NCBI GenBank assembly: GCA_014204635.1
Contig: JACHLS010000004.1
Span: 1-64,000, forward strand
Origin: Sporosarcina luteola
Lineage (GTDB): Bacteria; Bacillota; Bacilli; Bacillales_A; Planococcaceae
Length of the DNA stretch: 64,000 nt
Direction: 5' to 3'
The position numbers were made by a program, and so were the translations under genes. The stretch's first letter is position 1, and every line of letters starts with the position of its first letter. Below are positions 45,214 through 54,133 of the stretch, in pieces. Below the pieces are notes generated by a model, which saw only the letters and a list, made by a program, of their open reading frames with translations, was not told the DNA's origin and ran no database searches.

Positions 45214-45627
45214 CTATTCTAATAAAAGCCGTTCTTCATCGCGACTATGTATTTCGTTCACGACAAGCAACGCATAAAACTTCTGCAGGACTGCCGGGCT
45301 CAACTGTTCTTGCAAGCGGAGCGTTTCCAGATCGTCGACAATGATGCGAAGCAGGTCATGATCCCTTGTCAGTTGGATAATCGCAGATTCTAAATCGGGC
45401 TGCTCATTCGCGATATCCTGATAGAATCCTTCCTCCTCTGCGTCCGCGTGACTAAGAACACGCGTCTTCCAATATTCAATCAACTCATCCGCCGCGCGGT
45501 TTGCTGTATCCAAATCGCCTTCCTGTAAATAATGGATCAGGCGTTCTGTTTTTTCTACCGCACCCGAAAGACCACCTTCGTGAATGGCACGATGCGCTTG
45601 TAATTGTTTCAGTGCAGGACCAGACAA
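45214..45627 (-). CDS. Hemerythrin-like HHE domain protein
   Basis: A helical protein of about 137 residues with a spaced pattern of His and acidic residues: HRAIHEGGLSG, VLSHADAEEEGFY, LTRDHDLLRI and VNEIHSRDEERLL. HHE proteins bind a di-iron site and sense or store oxygen, NO or iron. The TTG at 45627 was chosen because AAAGGGAG lies 8 bases upstream; an ATG seven codons earlier has only a weak site. It is transcribed away from recQ's start. Function not known. Confidence 0.75.
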   Translation of the reverse strand: MSGPALKQLQAHRAIHEGGLSGAVEKTERLIHYLQEGDLDTANRAADELIEYWKTRVLSHADAEEEGFYQDIANEQPDLESAIIQLTRDHDLLRIIVDDLETLRLQEQLSPAVLQKFYALLVVNEIHSRDEERLLLE

Positions 45628-45793
45628 TTCCTTCACTCCCTTTGTCATTCTATTCTCTCAGCATACCAGAAGTTTAAATAGAAATAAATAAAACAGCCGA
45701 TGGCCAACGAAGAGATTGTCGATGAAATATCTACTGTCAATTATGTTATCTTTAGTCTAACTTGCAGCATTATAATTAAGTCGCACAAAAGGA

Positions 45794-45825
45794 TTGACCC
45801 TGCACTATAGGTAAGGGTTCATAAT
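45794..45825 (+). promoter_or_regulatory. MerR-type promoter with overlong spacer and dyad
   Basis: TTGACC at 45794 and CATAAT at 45820 are separated by 20 bases. The spacer carries the inverted repeat ACCCT-N12-AGGGT. Long spacers with a central dyad are the hallmark of promoters twisted into activity by MerR regulators, so the gene downstream is probably self-regulated. Confidence 0.75.
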
Positions 45826-45844
45826 GACAATTGGAGGGCAGGAG

Positions 45845-46279
45845 ATGAATCAATTGACGATTAGTGAATTAGCAAAGGCAGCCAAAGTGAACGTCGCTAC
45901 TATCAGATACTATGAAAAAAGGGGGTTGATTGCAAAACCGCCTCGAACGGATTCAGGGTATCGTATTTTTACCAGTGACAGTATTTCGGATATATGCAAG
46001 ATCAAATACGCACAATCACTAGGCTTTACTTTGGAGGAAATAAAGACTATCCTCACGATCTACAAGACAGATCATTATTTTCCAACTGACGTAATGCGTC
46101 AAAATGCGCTGACCAAACTAGAAGAAATTGAAGAGCAGATGAGGATACTACAAAATCTAAAATCTCTCCTCGAAAAAGTGATTCACATCTCAGACGCAAC
46201 ACTGCCAACTCCAAAAGAATTATGCCCGTTGATGAAAAATCTAGCGGAAAGGAGTGAAGAACATGGCGAAGAAAATTGA
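45845..46279 (+). CDS. MerR-family transcriptional regulator
   Basis: A 144-residue MerR protein. The helix-turn-helix is LTISELAKAAKVNVATIRYY with EKRGLI and the wing YRIFTSDSISDICKIKYAQS, then LGFTLEEIKTIL. A dimerisation coiled coil (ALTKLEEIEEQMRILQNLKS) and a C-terminal tail with one Cys (KELCPLMKNLAER) follow. GGAGG lies 7 bases before the ATG. The single Cys does not match a classical metal site. Its gene overlaps the next, a thioredoxin-like gene, by 17 bases, so that gene is likely its target. Confidence 0.9.
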   Translation: MNQLTISELAKAAKVNVATIRYYEKRGLIAKPPRTDSGYRIFTSDSISDICKIKYAQSLGFTLEEIKTILTIYKTDHYFPTDVMRQNALTKLEEIEEQMRILQNLKSLLEKVIHISDATLPTPKELCPLMKNLAERSEEHGEEN

Positions 46280-46532
46280 GATTTTCACAGGCGGTACGTA
46301 CTTATGCGAAGAGGTAACACAACAAGTAAAGGCAATTGTGTGCAACAATTGTGAAGTAATCATGTATTCCCTGAATACGGAGAAAGCAACACAGGAGGCT
46401 AAAGAAAAAGCCCAGGATTATGAGATTCAGTCAGTCCCCTCAATTGTGGTGGATGAGAAACCGGAAAAGTTATCGTTGATCAAAAAGCAAATGGAAGCCA
46501 TGCAGCGTTCCAGACAAGCTATAGAAAAGTGA
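46263..46532 (+). CDS. Small thioredoxin-fold protein with Cys in TYLCEEV and VCNNCEV
   Basis: An 89-residue protein. KKIEIFTGG opens like a thioredoxin/glutaredoxin first strand. TYLCEEVTQQVKAIVCNNC then carries three cysteines, a single one at the start of helix 1 and a CNNC pair before strand 2 (EVIMYSLN). SVPSIVVDEK is the cis-proline loop of the fold. AAAGGAG lies 8 bases before the ATG. It overlaps the MerR gene by 17 bases. A redox or metal-handling role is likely; the cysteine layout differs from standard CxxC-at-helix-1 thioredoxins. Confidence 0.78.
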   Translation: MAKKIEIFTGGTYLCEEVTQQVKAIVCNNCEVIMYSLNTEKATQEAKEKAQDYEIQSVPSIVVDEKPEKLSLIKKQMEAMQRSRQAIEK

Positions 46533-46881
46533 TACAACCATAGGTCGAAATCGCCTCTAGGAAATGAGAGGCGATGTGTTGATTTGTGGTGCAAAACCAT
46601 TTGGAGACCTGAATATGCATGGGTACGGTATAAATTTATAAAAACCCATCCCAGCTGCGGAAGATGGAGTAGACGTCCACTTCTTTCCCCCTTCGTCTTG
46701 TGTTAACGCCATTTTTCATCAAACCATTTTTCAAGACTATTTAACTATAACCCCCATAGCTATTAATAGCAGGTTCAAGAAATTTGTCGAATTGCAAAGA
46801 AATTCCCATACTTTTGTTCCCTATAATTAAACCAACCATTAATGTTACAATTGTTACAATCTTTAGAATGGAGGTGCTAAT
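46533..46881. other. Intergenic region with a hairpin and one solo ATGCGCGG-type unit
   Basis: CGCCTCT and AGAGGCG form a hairpin at 46551-46575 that may end the MerR operon, though no T-run follows. ATGCATGGGTACGG at 46615 matches a unit of the array at 25553 with one mismatch. A TATAAT near 46830 may serve the small peptide gene that follows. No larger reading frame is seen. Confidence 0.5.
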
Positions 46882-47022
46882 ATGAAAAATAAATTTCTTC
46901 TAGCTTTCTCTGCTTTACTTCTTTCAGTAGCTATGTCAGGTGTAGGGACAGCATCAGCGGCTGCCATTGACCACGTAGGTCCCTGCAAACCGGGTGAAAA
47001 ATTTTGCCATATAGCCCCTTGA
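46882..47022 (+). CDS. 46-residue secreted peptide with two cysteines
   Basis: A short gene beginning MKNKFLLAFSALLLSVAMSG. The first ~26 residues form a textbook signal peptide with an Ala-rich cleavage region (VGTASAAA). The mature peptide would be about 20 residues, AAIDHVGPCKPGEKFCHIAP, with two Cys separated by six residues. GGAGGTG lies 7 bases before the ATG, and a strong terminator starts 21 bases after the stop, so it is a complete one-gene unit. It could be an antimicrobial, a signalling peptide or another secreted factor; I do not recognise the family. Confidence 0.72.
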   Translation: MKNKFLLAFSALLLSVAMSGVGTASAAAIDHVGPCKPGEKFCHIAP

Positions 47023-47043
47023 TGAATAATACTTCGGACAAGC

Positions 47044-47070
47044 ACAGCCAATTTTAAATTGGCTGTTTTT
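47044..47070 (+). terminator. Terminator of the 46-residue peptide gene
   Basis: ACAGCCAATTT and AAATTGGCTGT form an 11-bp perfect stem with a one-base centre, followed by TTTTGCG. Confidence 0.85.
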
Positions 47071-47312
47071 GCGTCATTTTCTACTTACCTCTATCACTTT
47101 CCCGCTTCTTACTTGATCAACAAGGGGCATCGTTTCTATAGTAACTGCTCGCTATATAGTTTAGGACATTCAGACATGAAATCAATTTGAACCCCTAAAC
47201 ACACATTTCCAAAAAAAGCAAAAGAAGATAGTGTTCAAAAGCTGAAACTATATGAATATAAAAATACATGAACCATGGTCATGGTCTTTTGAACTTCATT
47301 GAAAAAGGCAAA

Positions 47313-47341
47313 AGAAAAAACCCTTGAGTTTCCAAGGGTTC
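47313..47341 (-). terminator. Terminator of tRNA-Ser
   Basis: On the minus strand AACCCTTG pairs with CAAGGGTT across a 6-base loop and runs into TTTTCTTTT, 34 bases after the tRNA. Confidence 0.85.
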
Positions 47342-47374
47342 TGCTACTTATAGAAATCCATTGATTTCGTATTA

Positions 47375-47462
47375 CGGAGACGAGAGGATTTGAACCCCCG
47401 CGACGCGTGAACGCCCTAGCTGATTTCGAGTCAGCCCCCTTCAGCCTCTTGGGTACGTCTCC
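47375..47462 (-). tRNA. tRNA-Ser (anticodon CGA)
   Basis: An 88-base class II tRNA on the minus strand. Acceptor GGAGACG pairs with CGTCTCC. The anticodon arm is GCTGA-CTCGAAA-TCAGC, a long variable arm follows (TAGGGCGTTCACGCGTCGC region), and the T-loop is TTCAAAT. It reads TCG codons. Confidence 0.95.
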
Positions 47463-47478
47463 ATTTATGACATCCATT

Positions 47479-47507
47479 ATTGTACTAAAAAGATGTGTAG
47501 ATGTAAA
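47479..47507 (-). promoter_or_regulatory. SigmaA promoter of tRNA-Ser
   Basis: On the minus strand TTTACA, a 17-base spacer, then TACAAT, 17 bases before the tRNA. Confidence 0.7.
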
Positions 47508-47977
47508 GATATTTTACGCAATGAAAAAAGGAAATGGCTGCTCTGTAAGAGGAATGACAAATCATTGCAAACGATGATTTAAGACATCATCGCTCGCTGA
47601 AATAACCTATAACAGTCAAGTCGTTTGAACACTTATACTTATGCAGCGCCTTGGTAAAGCATATTGATATATTGAGGCGACAACGTTAAACACTCACTGA
47701 ATGGCCTTCGTATCATTGTTACTATTTTCTTCCACTTCATCCTATTATAGCGCTCTGCTCCTGCAGGATGAAAATCCCCCATCCAGCAAACGGACTAATC
47801 ATCCTATCTATCCTAACATTCTTCCCTTTGCAAACCCTTTTCACAAACCGCTTATCGCCTATTAACTGCACCCATAGTCCATGCCTTATGTTGAAATCCA
47901 CAGTCATTGTAAAATTTTCCAAACCGCCTTTGAACGGTGCTTGAAATAAATACGCCAAAAATCTGCCACCAATTAAG
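47508..47977. other. Intergenic region, nothing identified
   Basis: About 470 bases. Short frames exist but none has a ribosome site or a recognisable motif. I see no repeat of note. Confidence 0.4.
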
Positions 47978-48022
47978 AAAAAAAGCGAGAAAGGAATACG
48001 ACAAATCGTATCCAATCTCGCC
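47978..48022 (-). terminator. Terminator of pssA
   Basis: On the minus strand GCGAGA...GGATACGA pairs with TCGTATTCC...TCTCGC, followed by TTTTTTTCTT. It lies 70 bases after the pssA stop. Confidence 0.8.
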
Positions 48023-48090
48023 ATATAGTCTTTAGAGGATTTTTTCAGTACCTCAAAGCGTTCGAGGTTTAAAACCTTGCGGACAATGCA

Positions 48091-48624
48091 TTAGACTTTG
48101 GAGATTCGAATATTGCTTACCATCAACGCTCCAAGTATAAACATCAAGATGACAAAAAACGGCGGTCCCACATACGGGCTTAAAAAGTAACTCAATGTCA
48201 AAACGACGCCAGCTGCTGTAATCGGCACTCCATAAAACGCACCGTCAAATTCTTTCACGTTATACCGCGCAAGACGAATCGCACCTGTTATAATGAAAAA
48301 GATAGTGGCTGCAATGCCAACCCATAACATCATTGACAAGTCTGTATGATAGATTAAAAGAGCAGGTGCCACGCCAAATGAAACTAAATCGGCTAAAGAA
48401 TCCAATTCTTTTCCAAAATCTGATTCTGCTTGAAAATGTCGCGCAACCATTCCATCAAAACGGTCAAACAAAGCCGCCAAAAAGATAAATACAAGACTCA
48501 TATGGCTTAGATCTTTCGTTATAAGGATAATGGCAACAATTCCAAGACTGAGATTTGTTAATGTAATAGCATTCGCCAATTGTGACTTCACTTTTGTATA
48601 ATCTAAGTATCTGGATAAGAACAT
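48091..48624 (-). CDS. pssA: CDP-diacylglycerol--serine O-phosphatidyltransferase
   Basis: Makes phosphatidylserine from CDP-diacylglycerol and serine; 177 residues, several membrane helices. The CDP-alcohol phosphotransferase motif is complete: LAALFDRFDGMVARHFQAES followed by FGKELDSLADLVSFGVAPA, the DG-AR-G-D-D pattern. The ATG beginning MFLSRYLDY has GGGGGG 8 bases upstream. It is divergent from psd, whose product decarboxylates its product. The two starts are only 57 bases apart. Confidence 0.95.
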   Translation of the reverse strand: MFLSRYLDYTKVKSQLANAITLTNLSLGIVAIILITKDLSHMSLVFIFLAALFDRFDGMVARHFQAESDFGKELDSLADLVSFGVAPALLIYHTDLSMMLWVGIAATIFFIITGAIRLARYNVKEFDGAFYGVPITAAGVVLTLSYFLSPYVGPPFFVILMFILGALMVSNIRISKV

Positions 48625-48681
48625 GGTTAAATCCCCCCTAACGATTTGAAATACGAATATTACACTATGGAGACGAATGAA

Positions 48682-49458
48682 ATGAAACGAACCTTTTTTA
48701 AATATTTTGTTGAGCTTACAGGACATCCAATTTCGTCCGCCCTATTAAAAACCATATCAAAATCGCCCCTTAGCAAGCCGCTTGTGAAACCTTTCGCCAA
48801 AGTATACAGTATCAATGAATCCGAGGCGGAATATGCCATTGAAACATATAGCAGCCTTCAAGCGTATTTCACTCGCAATTTGAAACAGGGCATCCGCACG
48901 GTCGAGTCTGACCCCAACACTCTCACCTCTCCTGTGGATGGCGTTTTAAGCGCAGCAGGAAAAATAGAGAATGAACAGACATTTAAAATTAAGGACTATT
49001 TATACAGTATAAAGCAAATTCTGGGGGATGAAAAGGTAGCAAAGCGGTATGAAAACGGTTTCTATTATATTTTTTACCTTTCTCCCAGTCATTATCATCA
49101 TTTCCACTACCCGATTGATGGGAATTTGATTTCCAGATATGCATTGGGTACTGTTTCCTATCCTGTAAACGATTTAGGGCTACGGCTGGGCAATCAACCA
49201 TTTTCGACAAATTACAGATTGATTTCCGAATTGGAAACTGCGTTTGGCCAAGTAGCCATTGTAAAAGTTGGAGCTTTGAATGTCAATAGTATCCATGTTC
49301 ACTCTCATGAAAAACAATGCAGAAAAGGTGAAGATTTCGGCTACTTTTCTTTTGGCTCTACTGTCATCCTATTCATTGAACCTCATGAATCGTTCCATAT
49401 GTTGCAAAATCCTATTAAAGATATTATGATGGGCGAAGCGATCGGCATTTGGACGTAA
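48682..49458 (+). CDS. psd: Phosphatidylserine decarboxylase
   Basis: Converts phosphatidylserine to phosphatidylethanolamine; 258 residues. The self-cleavage site that makes the pyruvoyl group is in GYFSFGSTVILF. SPVDGVLSAAGKIENEQTF, FYLSPSHYHHFHYPIDGNLI and VGALNVNSIHV are also conserved. The ATG beginning MKRTFFKY has GGAG 9 bases upstream. Membrane bound. It works with the divergently transcribed pssA. Confidence 0.95.
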   Translation: MKRTFFKYFVELTGHPISSALLKTISKSPLSKPLVKPFAKVYSINESEAEYAIETYSSLQAYFTRNLKQGIRTVESDPNTLTSPVDGVLSAAGKIENEQTFKIKDYLYSIKQILGDEKVAKRYENGFYYIFYLSPSHYHHFHYPIDGNLISRYALGTVSYPVNDLGLRLGNQPFSTNYRLISELETAFGQVAIVKVGALNVNSIHVHSHEKQCRKGEDFGYFSFGSTVILFIEPHESFHMLQNPIKDIMMGEAIGIWT

Positions 49459-49491
49459 TTACTTACTATTTTTTTATTTGGAGTCGTTTGT

Positions 49492-49977
49492 ATGCTGCAA
49501 TTTCAAGAGTTCTTTATACAATATGGTTATTATGCTATTTTCATTTTTTTGGCCCTTGGCATCTTCGGGTTGCCGGTTCCTGATGAAGTGGTCGTCGCAT
49601 TTGTCGGGCATCTCTCGTCGCTAGGTACATTTCATTATCCTGTTGCGGTACTCGTAACTATGCTCGGTGTCATGTCAGGCACCTTAGTCACATTTACGTT
49701 TGGCAGAAAAATTGGAAAGCCGCTACTTTATAAATATGGAAAATGGATTTTCTTGTCTCCTAAACGGATTCATCGCGTCAATAGATGGTTTGATCGTTAC
49801 GGCTCCTGGGCTGTCACTTTCGGATATTTCGTTCCTGGCATGCGACATGTGATTTGCTACATGTCGGGATCAAGTGGAATGGAATTTCGTAAATATATTC
49901 TGTTCGCCTCAATTGGAACCGCTATATCTTCTATCATCTGCCTAACAATTGGCTATCTGATCAAACTTCCATTTTAA
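49492..49977 (+). CDS. DedA-family membrane protein
   Basis: A 161-residue protein with several membrane segments. GIFGLPVPDEVVVAFVGHLS is the DedA N-terminal re-entrant motif, and GSWAVTFGYFVPGMRHVICY with SGSSGMEF is the second. DedA proteins flip lipids; members such as UptA recycle undecaprenyl phosphate, others move phospholipids. It lies 33 bases behind psd, so a role in membrane lipid handling is possible. Specificity cannot be read. Confidence 0.92.
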   Translation: MLQFQEFFIQYGYYAIFIFLALGIFGLPVPDEVVVAFVGHLSSLGTFHYPVAVLVTMLGVMSGTLVTFTFGRKIGKPLLYKYGKWIFLSPKRIHRVNRWFDRYGSWAVTFGYFVPGMRHVICYMSGSSGMEFRKYILFASIGTAISSIICLTIGYLIKLPF

Positions 49978-49986
49978 AAAAGAGGG

Positions 49987-50016
49987 AGCCGGTGGAAACT
50001 TTCCACCGGCTGTTTT
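49987..50016. terminator. Bidirectional terminator between dedA and the EAL gene
   Basis: AGCCGGTGGAAA pairs with TTTCCACCGGCT, with AAAAAA on the left and GTTTTCTT on the right. Confidence 0.85.
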
Positions 50017-50017
50017 C

Positions 50018-52186
50018 TTATGATAACCAATCATTTTTTTCAAGAGTCCGAATCGCATCTTCAGGAGGAATCGGTCTACTTATGAAATATCCCTGTATCC
50101 GTTCGGCACCCAATTTCTCCAGCGAACGAAGTTGCTCAAGTGTTTCCACGCCTTCCGCAATCGTTCCTAAACCAAGTTCTTTCGCTATCCCGATCACTCC
50201 CCGCAACACGGTGATTGACAGCCCGTTGTCAGTTTCCATTTCTCGCACAAATGCCCGATCGATTTTAACAAACTGAAACGGCAGCATTTTCAAAATAGAT
50301 AATGACGAATAACCTGTCCCAAAATCATCGAGAGCCGTTTGGATGCCCATCCTATTCAAAGTCGAAATAACCTCTTTTGCCATTTTAATATTTTCCACGA
50401 CCACGGATTCCGTCAACTCAAATACCAGCTGGGTTGGATCGACATTTGTCTCTCTAATAATCCTACTCACGTCTTGTAAAAAAGTCGGATGCAATAATTG
50501 CTTGACCGATATATTCACCGTAATCGTAAAATAATCGAACCCCTTTTCCTTCCATTCCACCACTTGTTTTGCAACTTTTCGTATGAGCCAATTTCCGACT
50601 GGAATAATTAAATCCGACTCTTCCATATACGGGATAAATTCCATAGGTCCCACTTCACCGAGCACAGGCGATCTCCAACGCATTAATGATTCAAAACTGA
50701 CTACCTTATTTAGCGTGACACTATATATCGGCTGGTACACGATATATAATTCATTACGCTGGAGTGCTGTTTCCAATTGTAATGCCACTTGCCTGCGATG
50801 GGCGCAAACTTCGGAGAACTCAGAAGTCATGCAAATGTATTGGGCACCGCCCGCCTTTTGTGCTTCTTGATTCGCATGTGCGGCATCTTGAATGAGTTCA
50901 CTCGCGTTATCCCCTTGCGCTCCCTGCCGTATACCGATGCTGATGGCTACCCAGACAGGAGTTTCCATCCCTACATCGATCGGGGCATTCATCAATTCCA
51001 TCAGTTGTGAAGCAAAAGGGCCTTCCCCCGTACCATTCATGTAGCGGACGATAGCAAACTGATCTTCCCCGATGCGATATACTTGGTCTTTCCCTATAAA
51101 CCCCGCCAGTTTTCTGCCGACCCAATAGACAATTCGTTCTCCAATATGATATCCAAATCGTTCGTTCAACTCAGCAAACCGATCGATTGAAATCAAGAAC
51201 AAAGAAAAGCCCTGTTCCTTTCCTGCTCTCAAACCTGTATCGATATCTTCCTCCAAGCGAAGCCGATTCCCAAGGCCTGTAAGTAAATCCCGCTTTACCC
51301 GGTTTCTCTCTTCACGTTCTATATGATTCACGTAGAACACTACAACAATTACAACGAATACTGCAATGAAAAGGACGAGCCCGTTTTGCCAGAGAGCCTC
51401 ATCTAACTGCTCGCGATCAGGGTTAGTTTCTGAATCGACTACTACAATCCAGTCATTCCAAGTCTTTTCATAGGATAAAAAATGCGCTGTTCTGCGGTTC
51501 ACATCAATTGAACCTGATGATTGTTCGTGTAAAACGGAAAAGAACGAATCAAAATCAGGGATAATGTCTGTCAGCTGCATCTGGTCAGAAGAGGAAAAGA
51601 ATACCTCCTCATTCTTCACCAAGAAGACCAACCCGGGCAAATGTGATTCCTTCGCAATTTCACCGAATATATTAGACATGTTGACAACCCCGGACAACAC
51701 ACCAATAGCCTTGCCGTCCCTGTAAATAGGAACAGAAATCGCAATGACTTTTTGGGTCGGGTCTTGTCGTAGCCGAAAAACATCACTAAAAGCAATTTCT
51801 CCTCTCATCGCTTTTCGATAGGATTGTTCCTGCTGCACTTTGAACTCCGACCCATCTGACGCAAGAATGATTCCATTTTTATCGATGATGCCGAGCCCTG
51901 CAAAAAAGGGCATTTTTTCATTTTGTCGATGTAAATACGTTAGAAGTTCTTGCCGCTCCTCCATCAAAGTAGGGAGATAATCAGCAATCAACTCAAGTTC
52001 GACAATCCGTTCATATGAAAAACGATTTGTTTCCGCGACAAAATTAGATAAAAGTTCCTTCGTCTCACGCTGCACAGAATCTTGCACATATTTTTTGGTA
52101 GAAATGAAGTTCGCACTTATCAATGCTACTATACAAACAAAAACAACAGTCAAACAACTGTATATGACCAACTGCCTTTTAGTCAT
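50018..52186 (-). CDS. Membrane cyclic-di-GMP phosphodiesterase (Cache-GGDEF-EAL)
   Basis: A 722-residue protein. Helix 1 (LVIYSCLTVVFVCIVALISA) is followed by an extracellular dCache sensor domain (to about 270) and a second helix (LVLFIAVFVVIVVVFYVNHI). The GGDEF domain (about 305-460) is degenerate: RIGEDQF replaces GGDEF, so it should not make c-di-GMP and may bind GTP. The EAL domain (about 480-715) keeps ESLMRW, FELTES, DDFGTGYSSL, KIDR and AEGVET, so it is probably active in degrading c-di-GMP to pGpG. A single gene between two terminators. Confidence 0.9.
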   Translation of the reverse strand: MTKRQLVIYSCLTVVFVCIVALISANFISTKKYVQDSVQRETKELLSNFVAETNRFSYERIVELELIADYLPTLMEERQELLTYLHRQNEKMPFFAGLGIIDKNGIILASDGSEFKVQQEQSYRKAMRGEIAFSDVFRLRQDPTQKVIAISVPIYRDGKAIGVLSGVVNMSNIFGEIAKESHLPGLVFLVKNEEVFFSSSDQMQLTDIIPDFDSFFSVLHEQSSGSIDVNRRTAHFLSYEKTWNDWIVVVDSETNPDREQLDEALWQNGLVLFIAVFVVIVVVFYVNHIEREERNRVKRDLLTGLGNRLRLEEDIDTGLRAGKEQGFSLFLISIDRFAELNERFGYHIGERIVYWVGRKLAGFIGKDQVYRIGEDQFAIVRYMNGTGEGPFASQLMELMNAPIDVGMETPVWVAISIGIRQGAQGDNASELIQDAAHANQEAQKAGGAQYICMTSEFSEVCAHRRQVALQLETALQRNELYIVYQPIYSVTLNKVVSFESLMRWRSPVLGEVGPMEFIPYMEESDLIIPVGNWLIRKVAKQVVEWKEKGFDYFTITVNISVKQLLHPTFLQDVSRIIRETNVDPTQLVFELTESVVVENIKMAKEVISTLNRMGIQTALDDFGTGYSSLSILKMLPFQFVKIDRAFVREMETDNGLSITVLRGVIGIAKELGLGTIAEGVETLEQLRSLEKLGAERIQGYFISRPIPPEDAIRTLEKNDWLS

Positions 52187-52434
52187 ATCAACACACTTCC
52201 ATCCTGCCTCCTGGCTTTCACTCTATGAAAAGTATACTGAAAGCAAGTTCAATAGTCACTATTCACTTTGAAATCATCCCAACTTACGGACTACAACTAG
52301 AAGTAAGCCTTCTTACTCTATCTTATCTAACATGCACTCAGACAATCCTCACTCTTTTATTCTCTGATTCGACATGCCCTTTTTTTCCATAGTCAAATAT
52401 TGATAATAATATCTTCTTGATACAAATTATTTGT

Positions 52435-52449
52435 CGATAATTATTATAA
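52435..52449 (+). promoter_or_regulatory. PerR box before katA
   Basis: CGATAATTATTATAA matches the PerR consensus TTATAATNATTATAA at 12 of 14 defined positions. It overlaps the likely promoter region of the catalase gene, 83 bases upstream. Peroxide would relieve repression. Confidence 0.78.
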
Positions 52450-52532
52450 ACAAAATGATAGCTTTCTCGAATTCATTTTGATATAGTAATCATTGAACAT
52501 TGGTATATCAATAACAAAGGGGGATTTCACGA

Positions 52533-54026
52533 ATGACCAATAATGATAATCGTTCTCAAAATAAGCTGACGACTGCGGCGGGTGCTCCAGTTGTTGACAA
52601 TCAAAACTCCATGACAGCCGGCCCAAGAGGTCCTGTTTTACTACAAGATGTTTGGCTAATTGAGAAATTAGCACACTTTGATCGTGAAGTGATTCCAGAA
52701 AGGCGGATGCACGCAAAAGGATCAGGTGCATACGGCACTTTCACTGTCACACATGACATTACACAATATACAAGAGCAAAAATATTTTCTGAGGTTGGCA
52801 AGCAAACACCGATGTTTGCCCGTTTTTCTACAGTTGCCGGAGAGCGCGGTGCAGCAGATGCAGAACGCGATATTCGTGGCTTTGCTTTGAAATTTTATAC
52901 AGAGGAAGGCAACTGGGATTTAGTCGGCAATAATACACCTGTTTTCTTTTTCCGTGATCCTCTTCAGTTTCCAGACTTGAATCATGCTGTAAAACGGGAT
53001 CCACGCACAAACATGCGAAGTGCTACAAACAATTGGGATTTTTGGACGTCCCTTCCTGAAGCATTGCACCAAGTAACCATTGTCATGAGTGAACGTGGCA
53101 TTCCCAAAACATATCGGCATATGCATGGATTCGGAAGCCATACGTATAGCATGATTAATGCCGACAATGAACGGGTTTGGGTAAAATTCCATTTCCGTTC
53201 TCAGCAAGGCATCGAGAATTTAACAGACGCGGAAGCGACGCAATTGATCGGCGACGACCGCGAGTCCCATCAACGTGACTTATTAAACAGCATTGATAAT
53301 GGAGACTTTCCGAAATGGAAAATGTATATTCAAGTCATGACAGAAGAACAAGCGCTACACATGGAATACAATCCGTTCGATTTGACGAAAGTCTGGTACA
53401 AAAAGGACTTCCCTTTAATTGAAGTCGGGGAATTTGAATTGAACCGCAATCCGGACAATTATTTTGCAGAAGTCGAACAAGCCGCTTTCACGCCGGCAGC
53501 TATTGTACCAGGCATTGGTTTTTCACCGGACAAGATGCTGCAAGCCCGTTTATTCTCGTACGGAGATGCACAACGGTACCGTCTTGGTGTCAACCATCAC
53601 CAAATACCGGTAAATGCGCCGAAATGTCCATTCCATAGTTTCCACCGCGATGGTGCGATGCGCGTGGACGGCAACCATGGCAGCCGGACTTCCTATGAGC
53701 CTAACAGCTTTGGCGAATGGAAAGAGCAGCCGGATTTCAAAGAGCCGCCTCTTAAACTTTACGGAGATGCAGCCCATTGGGATTTCCGGGAAGATGACAG
53801 CGACTACTTTACCCAACCAGGAAAACTATTCAACTTGATGAATGACGATCAAAAGGAAGCTCTATTTGGCAATACTGCCCGCAATATGGGAGATGCTCCG
53901 AAGGAAATTAAAATCCGACACATCCGTCATTGCTATCAGGCAGATCCTGCATACGGAGAAGGAGTAGCGAATGCACTCGGCATTTCAATAAATGAGGTGC
54001 TAGAAGAGCAGGTAATCGGTTCATAA
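52533..54026 (+). CDS. katA: Monofunctional haem catalase
   Basis: Breaks down hydrogen peroxide; 497 residues, small-subunit clade 3 length. The distal His is in [20 protein letters not shown], the distal Asn in [11 protein letters not shown], and the haem-ligand Tyr in [18 protein letters not shown]. The start has AAAGGGGG 8 bases upstream. A PerR box lies upstream and a strong terminator follows at 54081. The gene stands alone. Confidence 0.97.
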   Translation: MTNNDNRSQNKLTTAAGAPVVDNQNSMTAGPRGPVLLQDVWLIEKLAHFDREVIPERRMHAKGSGAYGTFTVTHDITQYTRAKIFSEVGKQTPMFARFSTVAGERGAADAERDIRGFALKFYTEEGNWDLVGNNTPVFFFRDPLQFPDLNHAVKRDPRTNMRSATNNWDFWTSLPEALHQVTIVMSERGIPKTYRHMHGFGSHTYSMINADNERVWVKFHFRSQQGIENLTDAEATQLIGDDRESHQRDLLNSIDNGDFPKWKMYIQVMTEEQALHMEYNPFDLTKVWYKKDFPLIEVGEFELNRNPDNYFAEVEQAAFTPAAIVPGIGFSPDKMLQARLFSYGDAQRYRLGVNHHQIPVNAPKCPFHSFHRDGAMRVDGNHGSRTSYEPNSFGEWKEQPDFKEPPLKLYGDAAHWDFREDDSDYFTQPGKLFNLMNDDQKEALFGNTARNMGDAPKEIKIRHIRHCYQADPAYGEGVANALGISINEVLEEQVIGS

Positions 54027-54080
54027 CAATTATGAAAAGCAGGTAGTGAAACGAACTTTCCACCTGAAACTTTATCTCCA

Positions 54081-54133
54081 AAGGCCATCCAAGAAGTCGG
54101 TTCACCAGACTCTTCGGATGGCCTTTTTTTTAG
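54081..54133 (+). terminator. Terminator of katA
   Basis: AAGGCCATCC pairs with GGATGGCCTT, with inner pairing, and is followed by TTTTTT. Confidence 0.85.

Noticed and set aside
47231-47292. GTTCAAAAG...CTTTTGAAC inverted repeat as a miniature transposon
   Set aside because: Only 9-bp ends, no target-site duplication seen and no second copy in the window.
47737-48024. Minus-strand frame after pssA as a gene
   Set aside because: Its start lies inside the pssA terminator, it has no ribosome site, and no family motif is seen.
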